Notes: generated by a model from the letters alone, not told the origin. A stretch of DNA of 64,000 nt from an uncultured Sinobacteraceae bacterium (GCA_937902995.1 CALEKY010000107.1:1-64000); one strand, 5' to 3'; shown: positions 1 through 9,240, counted from the first letter of the stretch. Program-made: numbers and translations.

Positions 1-75
1 TTCCCTATTCCCTATTCCCTATTCCCTATTCCCTATTCCCTATTCCCTATTCCCTATTCCCTATTCCCCTTTCCC
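1..75. repeat. Heptamer array, unit TTCCCTA
   Basis: Nine perfect head-to-tail copies of TTCCCTA run from base 1 to 63, followed by a variant TTCCCCT and a partial copy. The array continues off the left edge of the window. The TAG stop codon of the minus-strand DUF763 gene (61-63) is the last CTA of a unit, so the gene ends inside the array. It belongs to the period-7 intergenic family found at about ten other loci here. Confidence 0.95.
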
Positions 76-1308
76 AACCATGCGGCCGCCAAACTCGTGC
101 GACTTCGCTCGCTCTTCGCTCACGAACTCATCGAAGCTCGGGCCTTTGGTGACGCGCTCGAGCATGCGGGCTTGCTGATCGAGGCGGCGGATGGCGGCAA
201 GACGATCGTCGTTGCCGAGCTTGGCGTGCTCGACCGCTCGCTTTAGTACGCGAATGGTTTCATCGTAGACCTTGAGGGGCACGGGAAACGGATGGCCATC
301 TTTGCCGCCGAGCGCGAGCGAGTAGCGCGCCGGATCGCTGAACCGCGAGGGCGCGCCGTGAAGCACTTCGGCAACGAGCGCAAGCGCTGCGACCGTGCGC
401 TCGCCTACTCCAGGTGTGAGCAGAAGATCTGCGAAATCCTTCGGTCCGCGATCGGCCGCTGCGGCAAGTACGCCGTGCAATCGTTTGAGCACGACATCCG
501 AGGCGCGAACGTCGTGGCGCGCAGGCATTTGCAGATGCGGCAGCGGCTCATGATCGGCTCTTCGATCAGCGTCCTCGAACAGATCGAGCGCGGTGTTTCC
601 AGATGCATTCAAGCGCTTCAGCACCGAGATCGTGCGATCAGGCCCGGCACGCACGAGCTCGAGCCCGACCTCGCGATTGCGCTGCGCACGGCGGTCCGCG
701 AGATTGACGATCGAGCCGCGATTGGGTCCTTCGATGGCGCTGTGCGGCGAGTCGAGAAAGCTCTCCAGCTGTTCCGACAGCCAGTGATAACGCCGAGCTT
801 CGCGGCGCTGCTCGTTCATGCCCTGCTGCACGACGCACCAGCGCCCTTCCTGGGTGACGATGAAGCCGTGCAAATAAAGTTGATAGCCGTCTTGGACTGC
901 GGCGTTGTCGACCTTCGCCACCAGCTTGCTCGCGTGAATCAACGGACCGGCATCGAGCCCGGTACGCTCGCCGACGGCATCGAGCTCGATGGGCGTCTTG
1001 CGCGAATGAGTGCCTTTGCCTCCGCACACATATATACCGAGCTCTTGCGAGACCGGGGCCAGCCCTCTCTTCAGCGCTCCGAGCACGCTCGTCGTGATGC
1101 CCGAGGAGTGCCAATCCATGCCCATGACGGCGCCGAACGATTGAAACCAGAACGGATTCGCCAGCCGCTGCAACACTTCGTCACGTCCGTAATGATGAAC
1201 GATGGCTTCGACGATCACCCGCCCGAGCGCCGCCATGCGCGCAGACAACCACGCCGGCACATAGCCGCCATGAAGAGGGAGATCGGCGCTTCCGGAACGA
1301 CGGGGCAT
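61..1308 (-). CDS. DUF763 domain protein
   Basis: A 415-residue protein recognised as DUF763 from its N-terminal blocks: SGSADLPLHGG near residue 5, then FWFQSFGAVMGMDWHSSG and TTSVLGALKRGL. The family is of unknown function; I know of no established activity. The reading frame stays open 40 codons further upstream, but that part is only translated GGGCKTG repeat (Pro/Arg/Ala rich), so I start at the ATG that opens MPRRSGSADLP. No good Shine-Dalgarno is visible. The last residues (MVGKGE) and the stop codon are encoded by the TTCCCTA array, so the C-terminus has probably been rewritten by the repeat. It is convergent with nothing visible on the left. Confidence 0.85.
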   Translation of the reverse strand: MPRRSGSADLPLHGGYVPAWLSARMAALGRVIVEAIVHHYGRDEVLQRLANPFWFQSFGAVMGMDWHSSGITTSVLGALKRGLAPVSQELGIYVCGGKGTHSRKTPIELDAVGERTGLDAGPLIHASKLVAKVDNAAVQDGYQLYLHGFIVTQEGRWCVVQQGMNEQRREARRYHWLSEQLESFLDSPHSAIEGPNRGSIVNLADRRAQRNREVGLELVRAGPDRTISVLKRLNASGNTALDLFEDADRRADHEPLPHLQMPARHDVRASDVVLKRLHGVLAAAADRGPKDFADLLLTPGVGERTVAALALVAEVLHGAPSRFSDPARYSLALGGKDGHPFPVPLKVYDETIRVLKRAVEHAKLGNDDRLAAIRRLDQQARMLERVTKGPSFDEFVSEERAKSHEFGGRMVGKGE

Positions 1309-1321
1309 TGTGACGGACGCA

Positions 1322-1571
1322 GGGCTTGGGGCGTGGGGCTTGGGGCGTGGGGCTTGGGGCGTGGGGCGTGGGGCTCGGGGCTTGGGCAAGTAAGGAACGC
1401 AGACGAAGAGCGCTCTTCGACCGTTCAATCCTCAGCTGGCCTCAGCCTCTACGAACAAGAACAAGATGAGAGGGTACAGACTGTTTTGTCGATTGGAAGC
1501 GTGCGCCTGCTTCGCTCGAACGGTACGGCGTTTCGGCCCCAAACCCCGAGCCCCGAGCCCCGAGCCTCGCG
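1322..1571. repeat. Paired inverted heptamer arrays (GGGCKTG / CCCCGAG)
   Basis: The left arm (1322-1384) holds nine units alternating GGGCTTG, GGGCGTG and GGGCTCG. The right arm (1537-1571) holds CCCCAAA, three CCCCGAG and a variant. The right arm is the reverse complement of the GGGCTCG-type unit, so the arms could pair as a long stem. The 150-bp centre contains a perfect 16-bp palindrome, CGAAGAGCGCTCTTCG, at 1404-1419. The element fills most of the 357-bp gap between two divergent genes, and I see no other gene there. Confidence 0.9.
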
Positions 1572-1665
1572 CTCCGCAAAGATTTGCCATCCTTCGCCAA
1601 GCGCGCTCCCGTTGCTCGCGCGCCGGTGTCATAGTCGCGTCCAGATCGGCCAGGCACAGGACGCC

Positions 1666-2655
1666 ATGCGCAAACTCGATCAATATGCCGTCGCTTTGCT
1701 TGCGAGCTGCATCGCGGCCGCTGGGCTTGCGGATGAAAGCCTCAACGGCAACCCTTCGCGCGAAGCTTTTGCAGGAGGACCCAAGCTGTATTACCTCGCG
1801 CTGCGCGGAGGCGTGATGCGCGCCGGGCCGAACGGCGAATCGCCGACGAACATCGTGCCCAGCGCCGCTGCCGGTGTCGGACCGGACGGCATTGCGATCG
1901 ACAAAGCTGCCGGTCACATCTATTGGACGACGATGGGCAGGGTTTCGGCAAACGACGGCGCCGTCATGCGCTCGGACTTCGACGGGCGCAACGTCAAGAC
2001 CATCATCCCTCCCGGCGGAACGTTCACGCCGAAACAGCTCAAGCTCGACACCGTCAATCGCAAGCTCTATTGGTCGGACCGCGAAGGCATGCGCGTGATG
2101 CGCGCCGACTTCGATGGCTCGAACATCGAAACGCTCGTCATCACCGGCCACGGCGAGGAAGATCGCAAGGATGCAAGCCGATGGTGCGTCGGCATCGCCA
2201 TCGACGTGCGCGGCGGCAAGCTGTATTGGACACAGAAGGGCGGCGACAACGCCGGTAAGGGCACGATCAAGCGCGCGAATCTCGACCTGCCGCCCGGCGC
2301 GACTGCCTCGACACGCAACGACATCGAAGTGATGTTCGCAAACCTGCCGGAGCCGATCGATCTCGAAATCGACGAAGACACGCGACTCTTGTACTGGACC
2401 GATCGCGGCGACAACACGATTTCGCGCGCACCGCTCGATCCGCCCGCGAGCTTCGATCCTGCCAACCGCAAGGATCGCGAGATCATTCTGCGCAATGTCG
2501 GCGAAGCGATCGGTATCGCGCTCGACGCGCAGCGCGACCGCTTGTACTACACCTCGCTCGACGGGGTGCTCGGCAGCGCCACATTGAACGGCCGCAACGC
2601 GCGCGTGCTGCTCGAGAAACAAGGCGCGCTTACGGGGATTGCGATGCTGTACTAG
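1666..2655 (+). CDS. Exported YWTD-repeat beta-propeller protein
   Basis: A 329-residue protein with a Sec-type signal peptide (hydrophobic ALLASCIAAAGLA, probable cleavage near residue 22-23). The rest consists of LDL-receptor class B-like repeats. Recurrent blocks such as HIYWTT, KLYWSDREG, KLYWTQ, LLYWTD and RLYYTS occur about every 40-50 residues, alternating with MRSDFDG or MRADFDGSN. This is the usual pattern of a six-bladed propeller that binds ligand or protein partners, and no catalytic residues can be assigned. The ATG has AGGA seven bases upstream. A longer open frame upstream is only antisense shadow of the DUF763 gene and repeat. It is followed directly by a heptamer array beginning at the stop codon. 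Confidence 0.8.
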   Translation: MRKLDQYAVALLASCIAAAGLADESLNGNPSREAFAGGPKLYYLALRGGVMRAGPNGESPTNIVPSAAAGVGPDGIAIDKAAGHIYWTTMGRVSANDGAVMRSDFDGRNVKTIIPPGGTFTPKQLKLDTVNRKLYWSDREGMRVMRADFDGSNIETLVITGHGEEDRKDASRWCVGIAIDVRGGKLYWTQKGGDNAGKGTIKRANLDLPPGATASTRNDIEVMFANLPEPIDLEIDEDTRLLYWTDRGDNTISRAPLDPPASFDPANRKDREIILRNVGEAIGIALDAQRDRLYYTSLDGVLGSATLNGRNARVLLEKQGALTGIAMLY

Positions 2656-2858
2656 CTGATAGTGGATAGTTGATAGCGGGAAAGCGCTGCTGGATCAGTT
2701 GATAGTGGATAGCGTTAGCAGATCAGTACGAACGGGGCGTGCTAGCGATGTGCACCAACGAGCTCGAACGGTCATCGACTCCTTCGCGTCGAGTCTTGCT
2801 ACGGAAGCGAGACACACAAGAATCTCTCCGCTATCAACTATCCACTATCCACTATCAA
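2656..2858. repeat. Paired inverted heptamer arrays (TNGATAG / CTATCMA)
   Basis: The left arm starts at the base after the TAG stop of the propeller gene: CTGATAG, TGGATAG, TTGATAG (2656-2676), an insert containing AGCGGGAAAGCGCT, then TTGATAG and TGGATAG (2699-2712). The right arm (2831-2858) is CTATCAA, CTATCCA, CTATCCA, CTATCAA, the exact reverse complement of the left-arm units. The right arm lies inside the open frame of the next gene. Confidence 0.93.
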
Positions 2859-3845
2859 CTTGCCGTTTTCTTATTGCTCGACTCTCTCCTGCTCGCTCCT
2901 GCTCTCTCCTTCGCCGAAACTTATTCGCCGCCCCGAACCCCCGACGGACATCCCGATTTCCAAGGGGTGTGGGCGAACAATACGGCGACGCCGCTCGAGC
3001 GGCCGAAGAGCCTTGCCGGTCGGGCGTTTCTCACCGACGAGGAAGTGGCCGCGCTGCGCAGGCGCTATGCGGAGATCTTTGCGGGCGATGGCGATGCGGC
3101 ATTCGGCGATGCGGTGTTCGAGGCCGTGCTGTCGGAGGTTCAGGTGTACAAGCCGAAAACCTTCGATGCGGCGACGGGCAATTACAACGCGTTCTGGCTC
3201 GTCGAGCGGGAGTTCGACAATCGCACGTCGCTCATCGTCGATCCGCCGGACGGACGCATTCCTCCGTTGGTAGCCGGCGCCGCAGAGCGCATCCAGCGCT
3301 CGCGGGTACGCTCGAATGACGGCCCCGAAGGTCGCTCGCTGGCCGAGCGTTGCATCACGTATGGCGTACCCGATCTGCTGGCGGGCTACAACAGCTACTA
3401 CGAGATCGTGCAGACGCCCGATCACGTACTGATCCATGCCGAGAAGATTCACGATGCGCGCATCATCCCGCTCGACGGTCGTCCGCACACGCCGCCGTCG
3501 ATCAAGACTTGGCTGGGCAGCTCGCGCGGACGCTGGGAAGGCGATACGCTCGTCGTCGAGTCCAAGCACTTCAGAAACGGCTTTCGCGGCGCCTCGGACA
3601 GTCTCGTCATCACCGAACGCTACACGCGCGTCGGACCGAACACGCTGAGCTACGAAGTGACGATCGACGATCCGGAGACTTGGACGCGCCCCTGGACGTT
3701 CATGATTCCGCTCAAGCGCACGGACGAGAAGATCTACGAGTACGCCTGCCATGAAGGCAATACGGCCATGGCCGGCATCTTGGCAGGAGCGCGTGCAGAG
3801 GAAGCGCGCGCGGACGCATCTCGGAAACAAGCGCGACAGCCTTGA
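2739..3845 (+). CDS. Secreted protein of unknown function, paralogue of 55907-56776
   Basis: The open frame gives 368 residues. The mature part begins ETYSPPRTPDGHPDFQGVW after a hydrophobic stretch FLLLDSLLLAPALSFA typical of a signal peptide. Later motifs (GRWEGDTLVVES, ITERYTRVGPNTLSYE, DDPETWTRPWTF) recur in order in the protein at 55907-56776, so the two are paralogues. No function is known to me. The start is uncertain: GTG at 2739 or ATG at 2748 would put a heptamer-encoded segment (YQLSTIHYQL) ahead of the signal peptide, while TTG at 2874 would give a very short signal with no basic residue. The repeat arm appears to have overwritten the original 5' end. Confidence 0.7.
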   Translation: MLAMCTNELERSSTPSRRVLLRKRDTQESLRYQLSTIHYQLAVFLLLDSLLLAPALSFAETYSPPRTPDGHPDFQGVWANNTATPLERPKSLAGRAFLTDEEVAALRRRYAEIFAGDGDAAFGDAVFEAVLSEVQVYKPKTFDAATGNYNAFWLVEREFDNRTSLIVDPPDGRIPPLVAGAAERIQRSRVRSNDGPEGRSLAERCITYGVPDLLAGYNSYYEIVQTPDHVLIHAEKIHDARIIPLDGRPHTPPSIKTWLGSSRGRWEGDTLVVESKHFRNGFRGASDSLVITERYTRVGPNTLSYEVTIDDPETWTRPWTFMIPLKRTDEKIYEYACHEGNTAMAGILAGARAEEARADASRKQARQP

Positions 3846-3976
3846 GCCGGTCTCGTTACTACCGAGCTTAAGAATCGTCGAGCAACGCGTTCGCGTTCGA
3901 TGGCTGTGCTAGTAAGGTACACGGTCCATTGCCGCCGGAATCCGACTTGAACGCATCGCCGCTCGATCGCACTGCC

Positions 3977-5842
3977 ATGCGTGCTTCTCGCATGCTGCTC
4001 GCCTCGCTTCTCCTTGCTTGGAGCTTCGGCAACGCCGCCGAAACCGAATGGCCGACCTACGGTCACGATGCCGGCGGCATGCGATTTTCGCCGCTCAAGC
4101 AAATCACGCCCGCGAACGTCGCGCGCCTCGAACCTGCATGGACGTATCACCTGCGCAAGACGAAGAACGGCGCGCAGTCGTCGCGTTTCCTGCCTTCGCA
4201 GGTGACGCCGCTCGTAATCGACGGCGTGATGTATCTGACTTCGCCGTACAACGAAGTCATTGCGCTCGATGCAGCGACCGGCGAAGAGATGTGGGTATTC
4301 GATACGCGCGAGGTCGGACAGCCCGCGCGACGCGGGCTCGAATACTGGCCCGGCGATCGCAAGCATCCGCCGCGGATTTTCTTCGGCACGCGCGACGGCA
4401 AGCTCGTGGCGCTCGATGCCAAGAACGGCAATGCCGTCGAATCGTTCGGCGAACGCGGTGCAGTGAATCTCAAGACGCCGGACGTCATGAACGGATTTCC
4501 GAAGGCGTTGTATTCGGTCACATCTCCGCCCGTCGTCTACAAGAACCTCGTCATCACCGGCGCGATGACTCAAGAGCAGCCCGCGTTCGGCGCAGCCGGC
4601 GATGTTCGCGCCTGGGATGCGATCACGGGCAAGCACGTCTGGACGTTTCATACCGTACCGCGGCCCGGCGAATTCGGTCACGACACCTGGGAAGGCGATA
4701 GTTGGCGCAATCGCTCGGGCGTGAACGTCTGGGGTTTCATGACGGTCGATACGCGCCGCGGCATTCTCTACATGCCGGTCGGTGCGCCGACCTACGACCG
4801 CTGGGGCGGCGATCGCAAGGGCGCCAATTTGTTCTCGAGCTCGATCGTCGCCGTCGATGCGAATACCGGAAAGTATCTGTGGCATTTCCAGACCGTGCAT
4901 CACGATGTGTGGGACTTCGACACCCAGGCACCGCCGATCCTCGTCGATGTGAAACAAGGCCGCCGATCGGTGCCGGCAGTTCTCATCGTGTCGAAGACCG
5001 GCATGCTCTACGTGCTCAATCGAGTGACCGGCGAGCCGATTCATCCGATCGAAGAGCGGCCGGTACCGGCAAGCGACGTTCCGGGCGAGCAGACATGGCC
5101 GACGCAACCGTTCCCGGTGAGACCGCCGCCGTTTGCGCGCCAATCCTTCACGATGGATGACGTGGCAACGGTGACGCCCGAGCTCGAACGCTACTGCCGC
5201 GAGTTCATCGCCCAGCATCAGATGCGGTTCGGCGGCATGTTCCTGCCGCTGGCGGAAACGCCGACGATCAGTTTCCCGGGCCGCCAAGGCGGCGCGAACT
5301 GGGGCGGCGGATCGTTCGATCCGCGCTTGCGGTTGCTGTTCGTGAATGCGAGCAATCTGGGACAAGTGGAACAGATCACGAAGCTGCCGGACGGCACGGT
5401 GACGAACGGCGGCCGCGCGACCGGTCGCTTTTCGGAACGCAAGCAACGGCTGATGTGTCAGCAGCCGCCGTGGGGCACGCTGACAGCGATCGATGTCGAT
5501 AGGGCCGAAATCGTCTGGCAGAGCACGCTCGGCGTCACCGATGTGTTGCCGCCGGAAGTTGCGAACACGGGACGACCAAGTGCGGGCGGTTCGATCGCCA
5601 CCGCCGGGGGCTTGGTGTTCATCGCGGCAACGGACGACAACCGTTTTCGGGCTTTCGAATCGAAGACCGGACGCGAGGTGTGGACGTACCGATTGCCGGC
5701 CTCCGCACACGCAACGCCCGCAACCTACGCCAAGAACGGGCGACAATACGTCGTGATCGTCGCCACCGGCGGCAGTCTCGTCGAAAGCCCGATCGAGAGC
5801 GATGCCGTTATCGCATTTGCGCTGAGAGAGACGGACCGCTGA
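3977..5842 (+). CDS. PQQ-dependent dehydrogenase (quinoprotein glucose dehydrogenase type)
   Basis: A 621-residue periplasmic quinoprotein. It oxidises an alcohol or sugar-type substrate with pyrroloquinoline quinone and passes electrons to the respiratory chain. The signal peptide is MRASRMLLASLLLAWSFGNA. The N-terminal blade carries WPTYGHDAGGMRFSPLKQI, and later blades carry FFGTRDGKLVALDAKNG, GAPTYDRWGGDRKG and, near the end, GGLVFIAATDDNRFRAFESK, all typical of the family. No CXXCH heme site is present, so it is not a quinohemoprotein and needs an external acceptor. ATG at 3977 is preferred over an upstream TTG at 3929 because it opens the signal peptide. No pqq biosynthesis genes are in the window. 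The substrate is undetermined. Confidence 0.88.
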   Translation: MRASRMLLASLLLAWSFGNAAETEWPTYGHDAGGMRFSPLKQITPANVARLEPAWTYHLRKTKNGAQSSRFLPSQVTPLVIDGVMYLTSPYNEVIALDAATGEEMWVFDTREVGQPARRGLEYWPGDRKHPPRIFFGTRDGKLVALDAKNGNAVESFGERGAVNLKTPDVMNGFPKALYSVTSPPVVYKNLVITGAMTQEQPAFGAAGDVRAWDAITGKHVWTFHTVPRPGEFGHDTWEGDSWRNRSGVNVWGFMTVDTRRGILYMPVGAPTYDRWGGDRKGANLFSSSIVAVDANTGKYLWHFQTVHHDVWDFDTQAPPILVDVKQGRRSVPAVLIVSKTGMLYVLNRVTGEPIHPIEERPVPASDVPGEQTWPTQPFPVRPPPFARQSFTMDDVATVTPELERYCREFIAQHQMRFGGMFLPLAETPTISFPGRQGGANWGGGSFDPRLRLLFVNASNLGQVEQITKLPDGTVTNGGRATGRFSERKQRLMCQQPPWGTLTAIDVDRAEIVWQSTLGVTDVLPPEVANTGRPSAGGSIATAGGLVFIAATDDNRFRAFESKTGREVWTYRLPASAHATPATYAKNGRQYVVIVATGGSLVESPIESDAVIAFALRETDR

Positions 5843-5862
5843 TTCGCGCGCAGCGCTGGAGA

Positions 5863-6921
5863 TTACGAACTTTCCATCGATTTCGCGGACCCTCGCGCGC
5901 CGGCACCGATCGGTGCACTGACGCGATTTCGCCCAGCGAGCTTGCTGCGATAGAGGTAACGGTCGGCCACGTCGAGCAGAGAGCGCGCAGTCGCTTCCTC
6001 CTCGGCACCGATAACGGAGAGCGAACCCACGCCGAAGCTTGCCGTGATCTGAAGATCCCACGCCGCAACGTGAAATGGACTGCGCTCGATGGTGTTGCGC
6101 AACCGTTCGGCGATCTCGACGGCTTCCGTCACATCGAGCCCCGGCAGCACGATGGCAAATTCGTCGCCTCCAATCCGCGCAAGCCAGTCCTCGTCGGCGG
6201 GAAGCGCAAAGCGCACTCGATTGGCAAGCTGCCGCAACAGCTCGTCGCCGACGCCCCGACCGTACCGGTCGTTCACGCTCTTGAACGAGTCCACATCCAT
6301 GACGAGCACGGACAATGCTCGCGCGCGTTGCACGGCTTCCTCGACGTCGCTGCTCAAACCGTGCAGGAACTGCGATCGTGCCTGGACGCTCGACACTTCC
6401 GCAGAGACCGGTTGCGTGCTTTGCATCGCTGCTTCGTGCAATTCGCGCTCGAGACGAACGATGCGCGTCGCAATATTGATGCGCGCAAGCAGCTCGCCCT
6501 CGCGCACCGGTTTGCGCACGTAATCGTCGGCTCCGGCGCGCAAGCCCGCGACGACCTCTTCGCGCGAGTCGTTCGCCATCGCGAGAATCAGATACAGATG
6601 CGAGGACTCGTGACGGTTGCGAACCTCTCGGCACAACACGAGGCCTTCGCCGTTGCCGAGGTCCTTGTCGATGACGACGATGGGAAAGTATTCCTCCGCA
6701 AGCGCTTCCCAAGCCATGAACGCCGTGTGCGCGGCGACTACACGAAACCCCCTCTCTCGCAGGAACGCTTGCAGCGCTTGCGCGTCCTCGCCGTCGGGGA
6801 GCACGACGAGCACACTCAGCTGTCGTGCAAATGAACGCGTGGGCTGCGTGCTTTGAAGATTGTTGGTCTCTAAAGCCGAATTCGAGTCGCGGCTTGCTTG
6901 CATCGTTGTACGCTGGTTCAT
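5863..6921 (-). CDS. Response regulator with GGDEF domain (diguanylate cyclase)
   Basis: A 352-residue protein. A receiver domain occupies about residues 20-145, with the phospho-acceptor in IVVIDKDLGN and the conserved lysine in YVRKPVREGELL. A GGDEF domain occupies about 190-335, with the intact signature RIGGDEFAIVLPG and an upstream DVDSFKSVNDRYGRGVGDELL substrate-binding helix, so cyclic di-GMP synthesis from GTP is expected and activated by phosphorylation. No RxxD inhibitory site sits in the usual place before GGDEF. Two ATG starts are possible (6921 and 6903) and neither has a clear ribosome-binding site. No partner kinase is adjacent. It is convergent with the PQQ dehydrogenase, with 20 bp between stops. 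Confidence 0.9.
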   Translation of the reverse strand: MNQRTTMQASRDSNSALETNNLQSTQPTRSFARQLSVLVVLPDGEDAQALQAFLRERGFRVVAAHTAFMAWEALAEEYFPIVVIDKDLGNGEGLVLCREVRNRHESSHLYLILAMANDSREEVVAGLRAGADDYVRKPVREGELLARINIATRIVRLERELHEAAMQSTQPVSAEVSSVQARSQFLHGLSSDVEEAVQRARALSVLVMDVDSFKSVNDRYGRGVGDELLRQLANRVRFALPADEDWLARIGGDEFAIVLPGLDVTEAVEIAERLRNTIERSPFHVAAWDLQITASFGVGSLSVIGAEEEATARSLLDVADRYLYRSKLAGRNRVSAPIGAGARGSAKSMESS

Positions 6922-6965
6922 TCGTATTGTTGTTGGCCGCAATCGAAGTTTGTAACCGCAGACGG

Positions 6966-7610
6966 TTACTTCAGGCACAGGCTCGCAGCGGCGACATCCA
7001 GACGCGGAAAAGCGTTCGCGCCGTCGTCGCTTGCGCAGCGCCTGGGTCCGGCCGTTCCAGAGCACGTGACGGGCACTTCGCGCAGCGCCGGTGCGCCTGC
7101 CGGGACGCACACGACCTGATAGCGCGTCGAGCCGTCGGGTTGCACTTGTCCGCTGTCGCGCAAATACCAGATATCGCCGGCCACTTTTGCCGCTTGCAGC
7201 ACACGCGCACGGCATTGATCGCTCACGTTGCCTCCGCAGTACCGACGCTCGCAATCGGATAGGGAACCGGACGCGCAGGCCTTCTCGGAGGCCTGCTCTT
7301 TCTCGCGCAAACTGTTGGGTCCGCCGCTACGCGTCCAGAGGTTACAGGCCTCGAGGTTGCCCGCGTTGCATTGCTCGAGCAATGCGTCGAGCTCCTGGGG
7401 GCTCTTACGTTCGGGCTGCGGCCGAGGCGCCGGGTTCGACGGCTTCTTCGTCGTCGTGATGTTCGGCACGACCTTCGCGTCGGGTCCGCAGCGCTGGTCG
7501 GAGTAGATCCGGGTCCCGTCCTTGGCCGTACACATATAGATCTGCGCCTCGAGATCGACGCTCACGAGCAAGGCACCAAGTACGACCAGCCAACGCCATT
7601 CGAACCGCAT
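6966..7610 (-). CDS. Secreted cysteine-rich protein, DUF4124-like N-terminus
   Basis: A 214-residue exported protein. The signal peptide is MRFEWRWLVVLGALLVSVDLEAQ. It is followed by IYMCTAKDGTRIYSDQRCG, which resembles the short DUF4124 module found at the N-terminus of many gammaproteobacterial secreted proteins. A proline/lysine linker then leads to a domain with about ten cysteines (EQCNAGNLEACNLW, KACASGSLSDCERRYCGG, DQCRARV) that could form disulfides. The start has a strong GGAGGA Shine-Dalgarno seven bases upstream, which rejects the longer frame. Function unknown. Confidence 0.72.
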   Translation of the reverse strand: MRFEWRWLVVLGALLVSVDLEAQIYMCTAKDGTRIYSDQRCGPDAKVVPNITTTKKPSNPAPRPQPERKSPQELDALLEQCNAGNLEACNLWTRSGGPNSLREKEQASEKACASGSLSDCERRYCGGNVSDQCRARVLQAAKVAGDIWYLRDSGQVQPDGSTRYQVVCVPAGAPALREVPVTCSGTAGPRRCASDDGANAFPRLDVAAASLCLK

Positions 7611-7685
7611 CCGTCCTCCGCTGCGCGACTTCCGGCGCGTAGATGCCACAGACGAGTGCTCCCAGCAAGGGCACGTGACACAATG

Positions 7686-7706
7686 GAAGGCACGAAGATT
7701 GCCTTC
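7686..7706 (+). promoter_or_regulatory. Leader hairpin before the permease gene
   Basis: GAAGGCA, a seven-base loop and TGCCTTC form a perfect 7-bp stem about 45 bases upstream of the permease start. It could shape the mRNA leader. No T-tract follows, so it is not an obvious terminator. Confidence 0.3.
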
Positions 7707-7750
7707 GCCAAGGAATTCAGCTTCGCGATCTGCAGCTTCCGAGGACCACT

Positions 7751-9166
7751 ATGCCGTTTTGGAGTCGCCGCAAGACGCTCGAATCCGTGGCTGTTCGACC
7801 TGGTCACAGCACGCTCAAACCGACCCTCGGCTGGCCTCACCTGATCGGTTTGGGTGTCGGCGCGATCGTCGGCACAGGCATCTACACGTTGACGGGCGTC
7901 GGCGCCGGATTGGCGGGACCGGGCGTCATCCTGTCGTTCGTTCTGGCCGGCATCGTTTGTGCCTGCGCTGCGCTCGCCTATACCGAAATGGCGACCATGA
8001 TGCCGATGGCCGGCAGCGCGTACACATATACATACGTCGCGCTCGGCGAGCTGCTGGCATGGTTCGTCGGCTGGACGCTCATCCTCGAGTACACGATCGT
8101 GTGCAGCGCCGTCGCCGTCGGATGGTCGGGCTACGTGGCGGGCGTCATTCAATCGGCGGGGTGGAACGTGCCTACTGCGCTGCTTGCCGGACCGGCAGCG
8201 GGCGGCGCGATCAACGTTCCGGCCGTCGTCATTTCGCTTGCGGTTGCGGGTCTCTTGGCGGTTGGCACACGCGAGAGCGCGACGATCAATCTGATTCTGG
8301 TGTTCGTGAAGATCATCGCGCTGTTGGCATTCATCGCGCTGGCGCTGCCTGCGTTCACGGCCGAGAACTTCGAGCCGTTCGCGCCGTACGGATTCGGCGC
8401 AAAAGAGATCGACGGCGCCAAGCGCGGCATCGCTGCCGCAGCGGCCATCATATTCTTCGCGTTCTACGGCTTCGATGCCGTTTCGACCGCAGCCGAGGAG
8501 GCGCGTCGTCCGGACCGCGACCTTCGAATCGGCATCGTCGGCTCGATGCTCGTCTGCACGCTGTTGTACATGGCGGTCGCCGCCGCAGCGCTGGGCAGCG
8601 CCGACTATCGAACGCTGGCGACGAGCGCCGAACCGCTTGCGATGGTGTTGCGTAACTTGAACCATCCCGTGGCGGCGACGCTGATCGCGGGTGCCGCCGT
8701 CGTCGCGCTGCCGACCGTCATCATGGCCTTCATGTACGGTCAGTCGCGTGTGTTCTTCGTGATGGCGCGCGATGGGTTGCTGCCGCAGCAGTTGAGCGCA
8801 GTGCACCCGCGTTTCGGCACACCGTTTGCGATGACCCTCATCACGGGCGTCATCGTAGCGGCAACGTCAGCATTTCTTCCGCTACAGCAACTCGCCGAGC
8901 TGGCCAATGCCGGCACGCTCGTCGCCTTCATTGCCGTGGCGATTTGTGTGCTCAAGCTACGACGCGATGCACCGACGGCGCCCCGCCTGTTCAAAGTACG
9001 TTGGCCGTGGGCGATCGGCATCGTCAGCATTGCCGGCTGTGCCTATCTATTCGTGAGCCTGCCGCAGATCACGATCACGCGTTTCTTCATTTGGAACGCG
9101 ATCGGTCTGGTCATTTACTTCATCTATGCGAGGCAGCGTAGCGCGCTGGCCGCGGAGCGCGTGTAA
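7751..9166 (+). CDS. APC-family amino acid permease
   Basis: A 471-residue inner-membrane transporter of the amino acid-polyamine-organocation superfamily, closest in layout to the cationic amino acid transporter (CAT/YfnA) group. The helix-1 motif GLGVGAIVGTGIYTLTGVGAG is the unwound substrate-binding segment of LeuT-fold carriers. FAFYGFDAVSTAAEEARRPDRDL is the helix-6 and following-loop signature. About twelve hydrophobic segments span the sequence. The start has GAGGA nine bases upstream. It stands alone, so the substrate cannot be deduced from neighbours. Confidence 0.88.
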   Translation: MPFWSRRKTLESVAVRPGHSTLKPTLGWPHLIGLGVGAIVGTGIYTLTGVGAGLAGPGVILSFVLAGIVCACAALAYTEMATMMPMAGSAYTYTYVALGELLAWFVGWTLILEYTIVCSAVAVGWSGYVAGVIQSAGWNVPTALLAGPAAGGAINVPAVVISLAVAGLLAVGTRESATINLILVFVKIIALLAFIALALPAFTAENFEPFAPYGFGAKEIDGAKRGIAAAAAIIFFAFYGFDAVSTAAEEARRPDRDLRIGIVGSMLVCTLLYMAVAAAALGSADYRTLATSAEPLAMVLRNLNHPVAATLIAGAAVVALPTVIMAFMYGQSRVFFVMARDGLLPQQLSAVHPRFGTPFAMTLITGVIVAATSAFLPLQQLAELANAGTLVAFIAVAICVLKLRRDAPTAPRLFKVRWPWAIGIVSIAGCAYLFVSLPQITITRFFIWNAIGLVIYFIYARQRSALAAERV

Positions 9167-9240
9167 CCTGCACTTTCGCCGCCGTCAGACCGGCAGCGCA
9201 CCCGAGTTCGCGCGGTCTTTGATCGGGAATCACTCCACCG

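Noticed and set aside
1..75. Telomere-like or CRISPR repeat
   Set aside because: Units are 7 bp and perfectly contiguous with no spacers, the same period recurs in unrelated sequences inside the chromosome, and no cas gene or replication protein is present.
292..1665. Long plus-strand frame continuous with the propeller gene
   Set aside because: It is the antisense shadow of the DUF763 gene plus repeat. The propeller protein has its own ATG, Shine-Dalgarno and signal peptide at 1666.
3734..6712. 992-codon minus-strand open frame
   Set aside because: It overlaps the PQQ dehydrogenase and GGDEF genes, is extremely Arg/Ala rich and has no domain. It is a typical GC-rich shadow frame.
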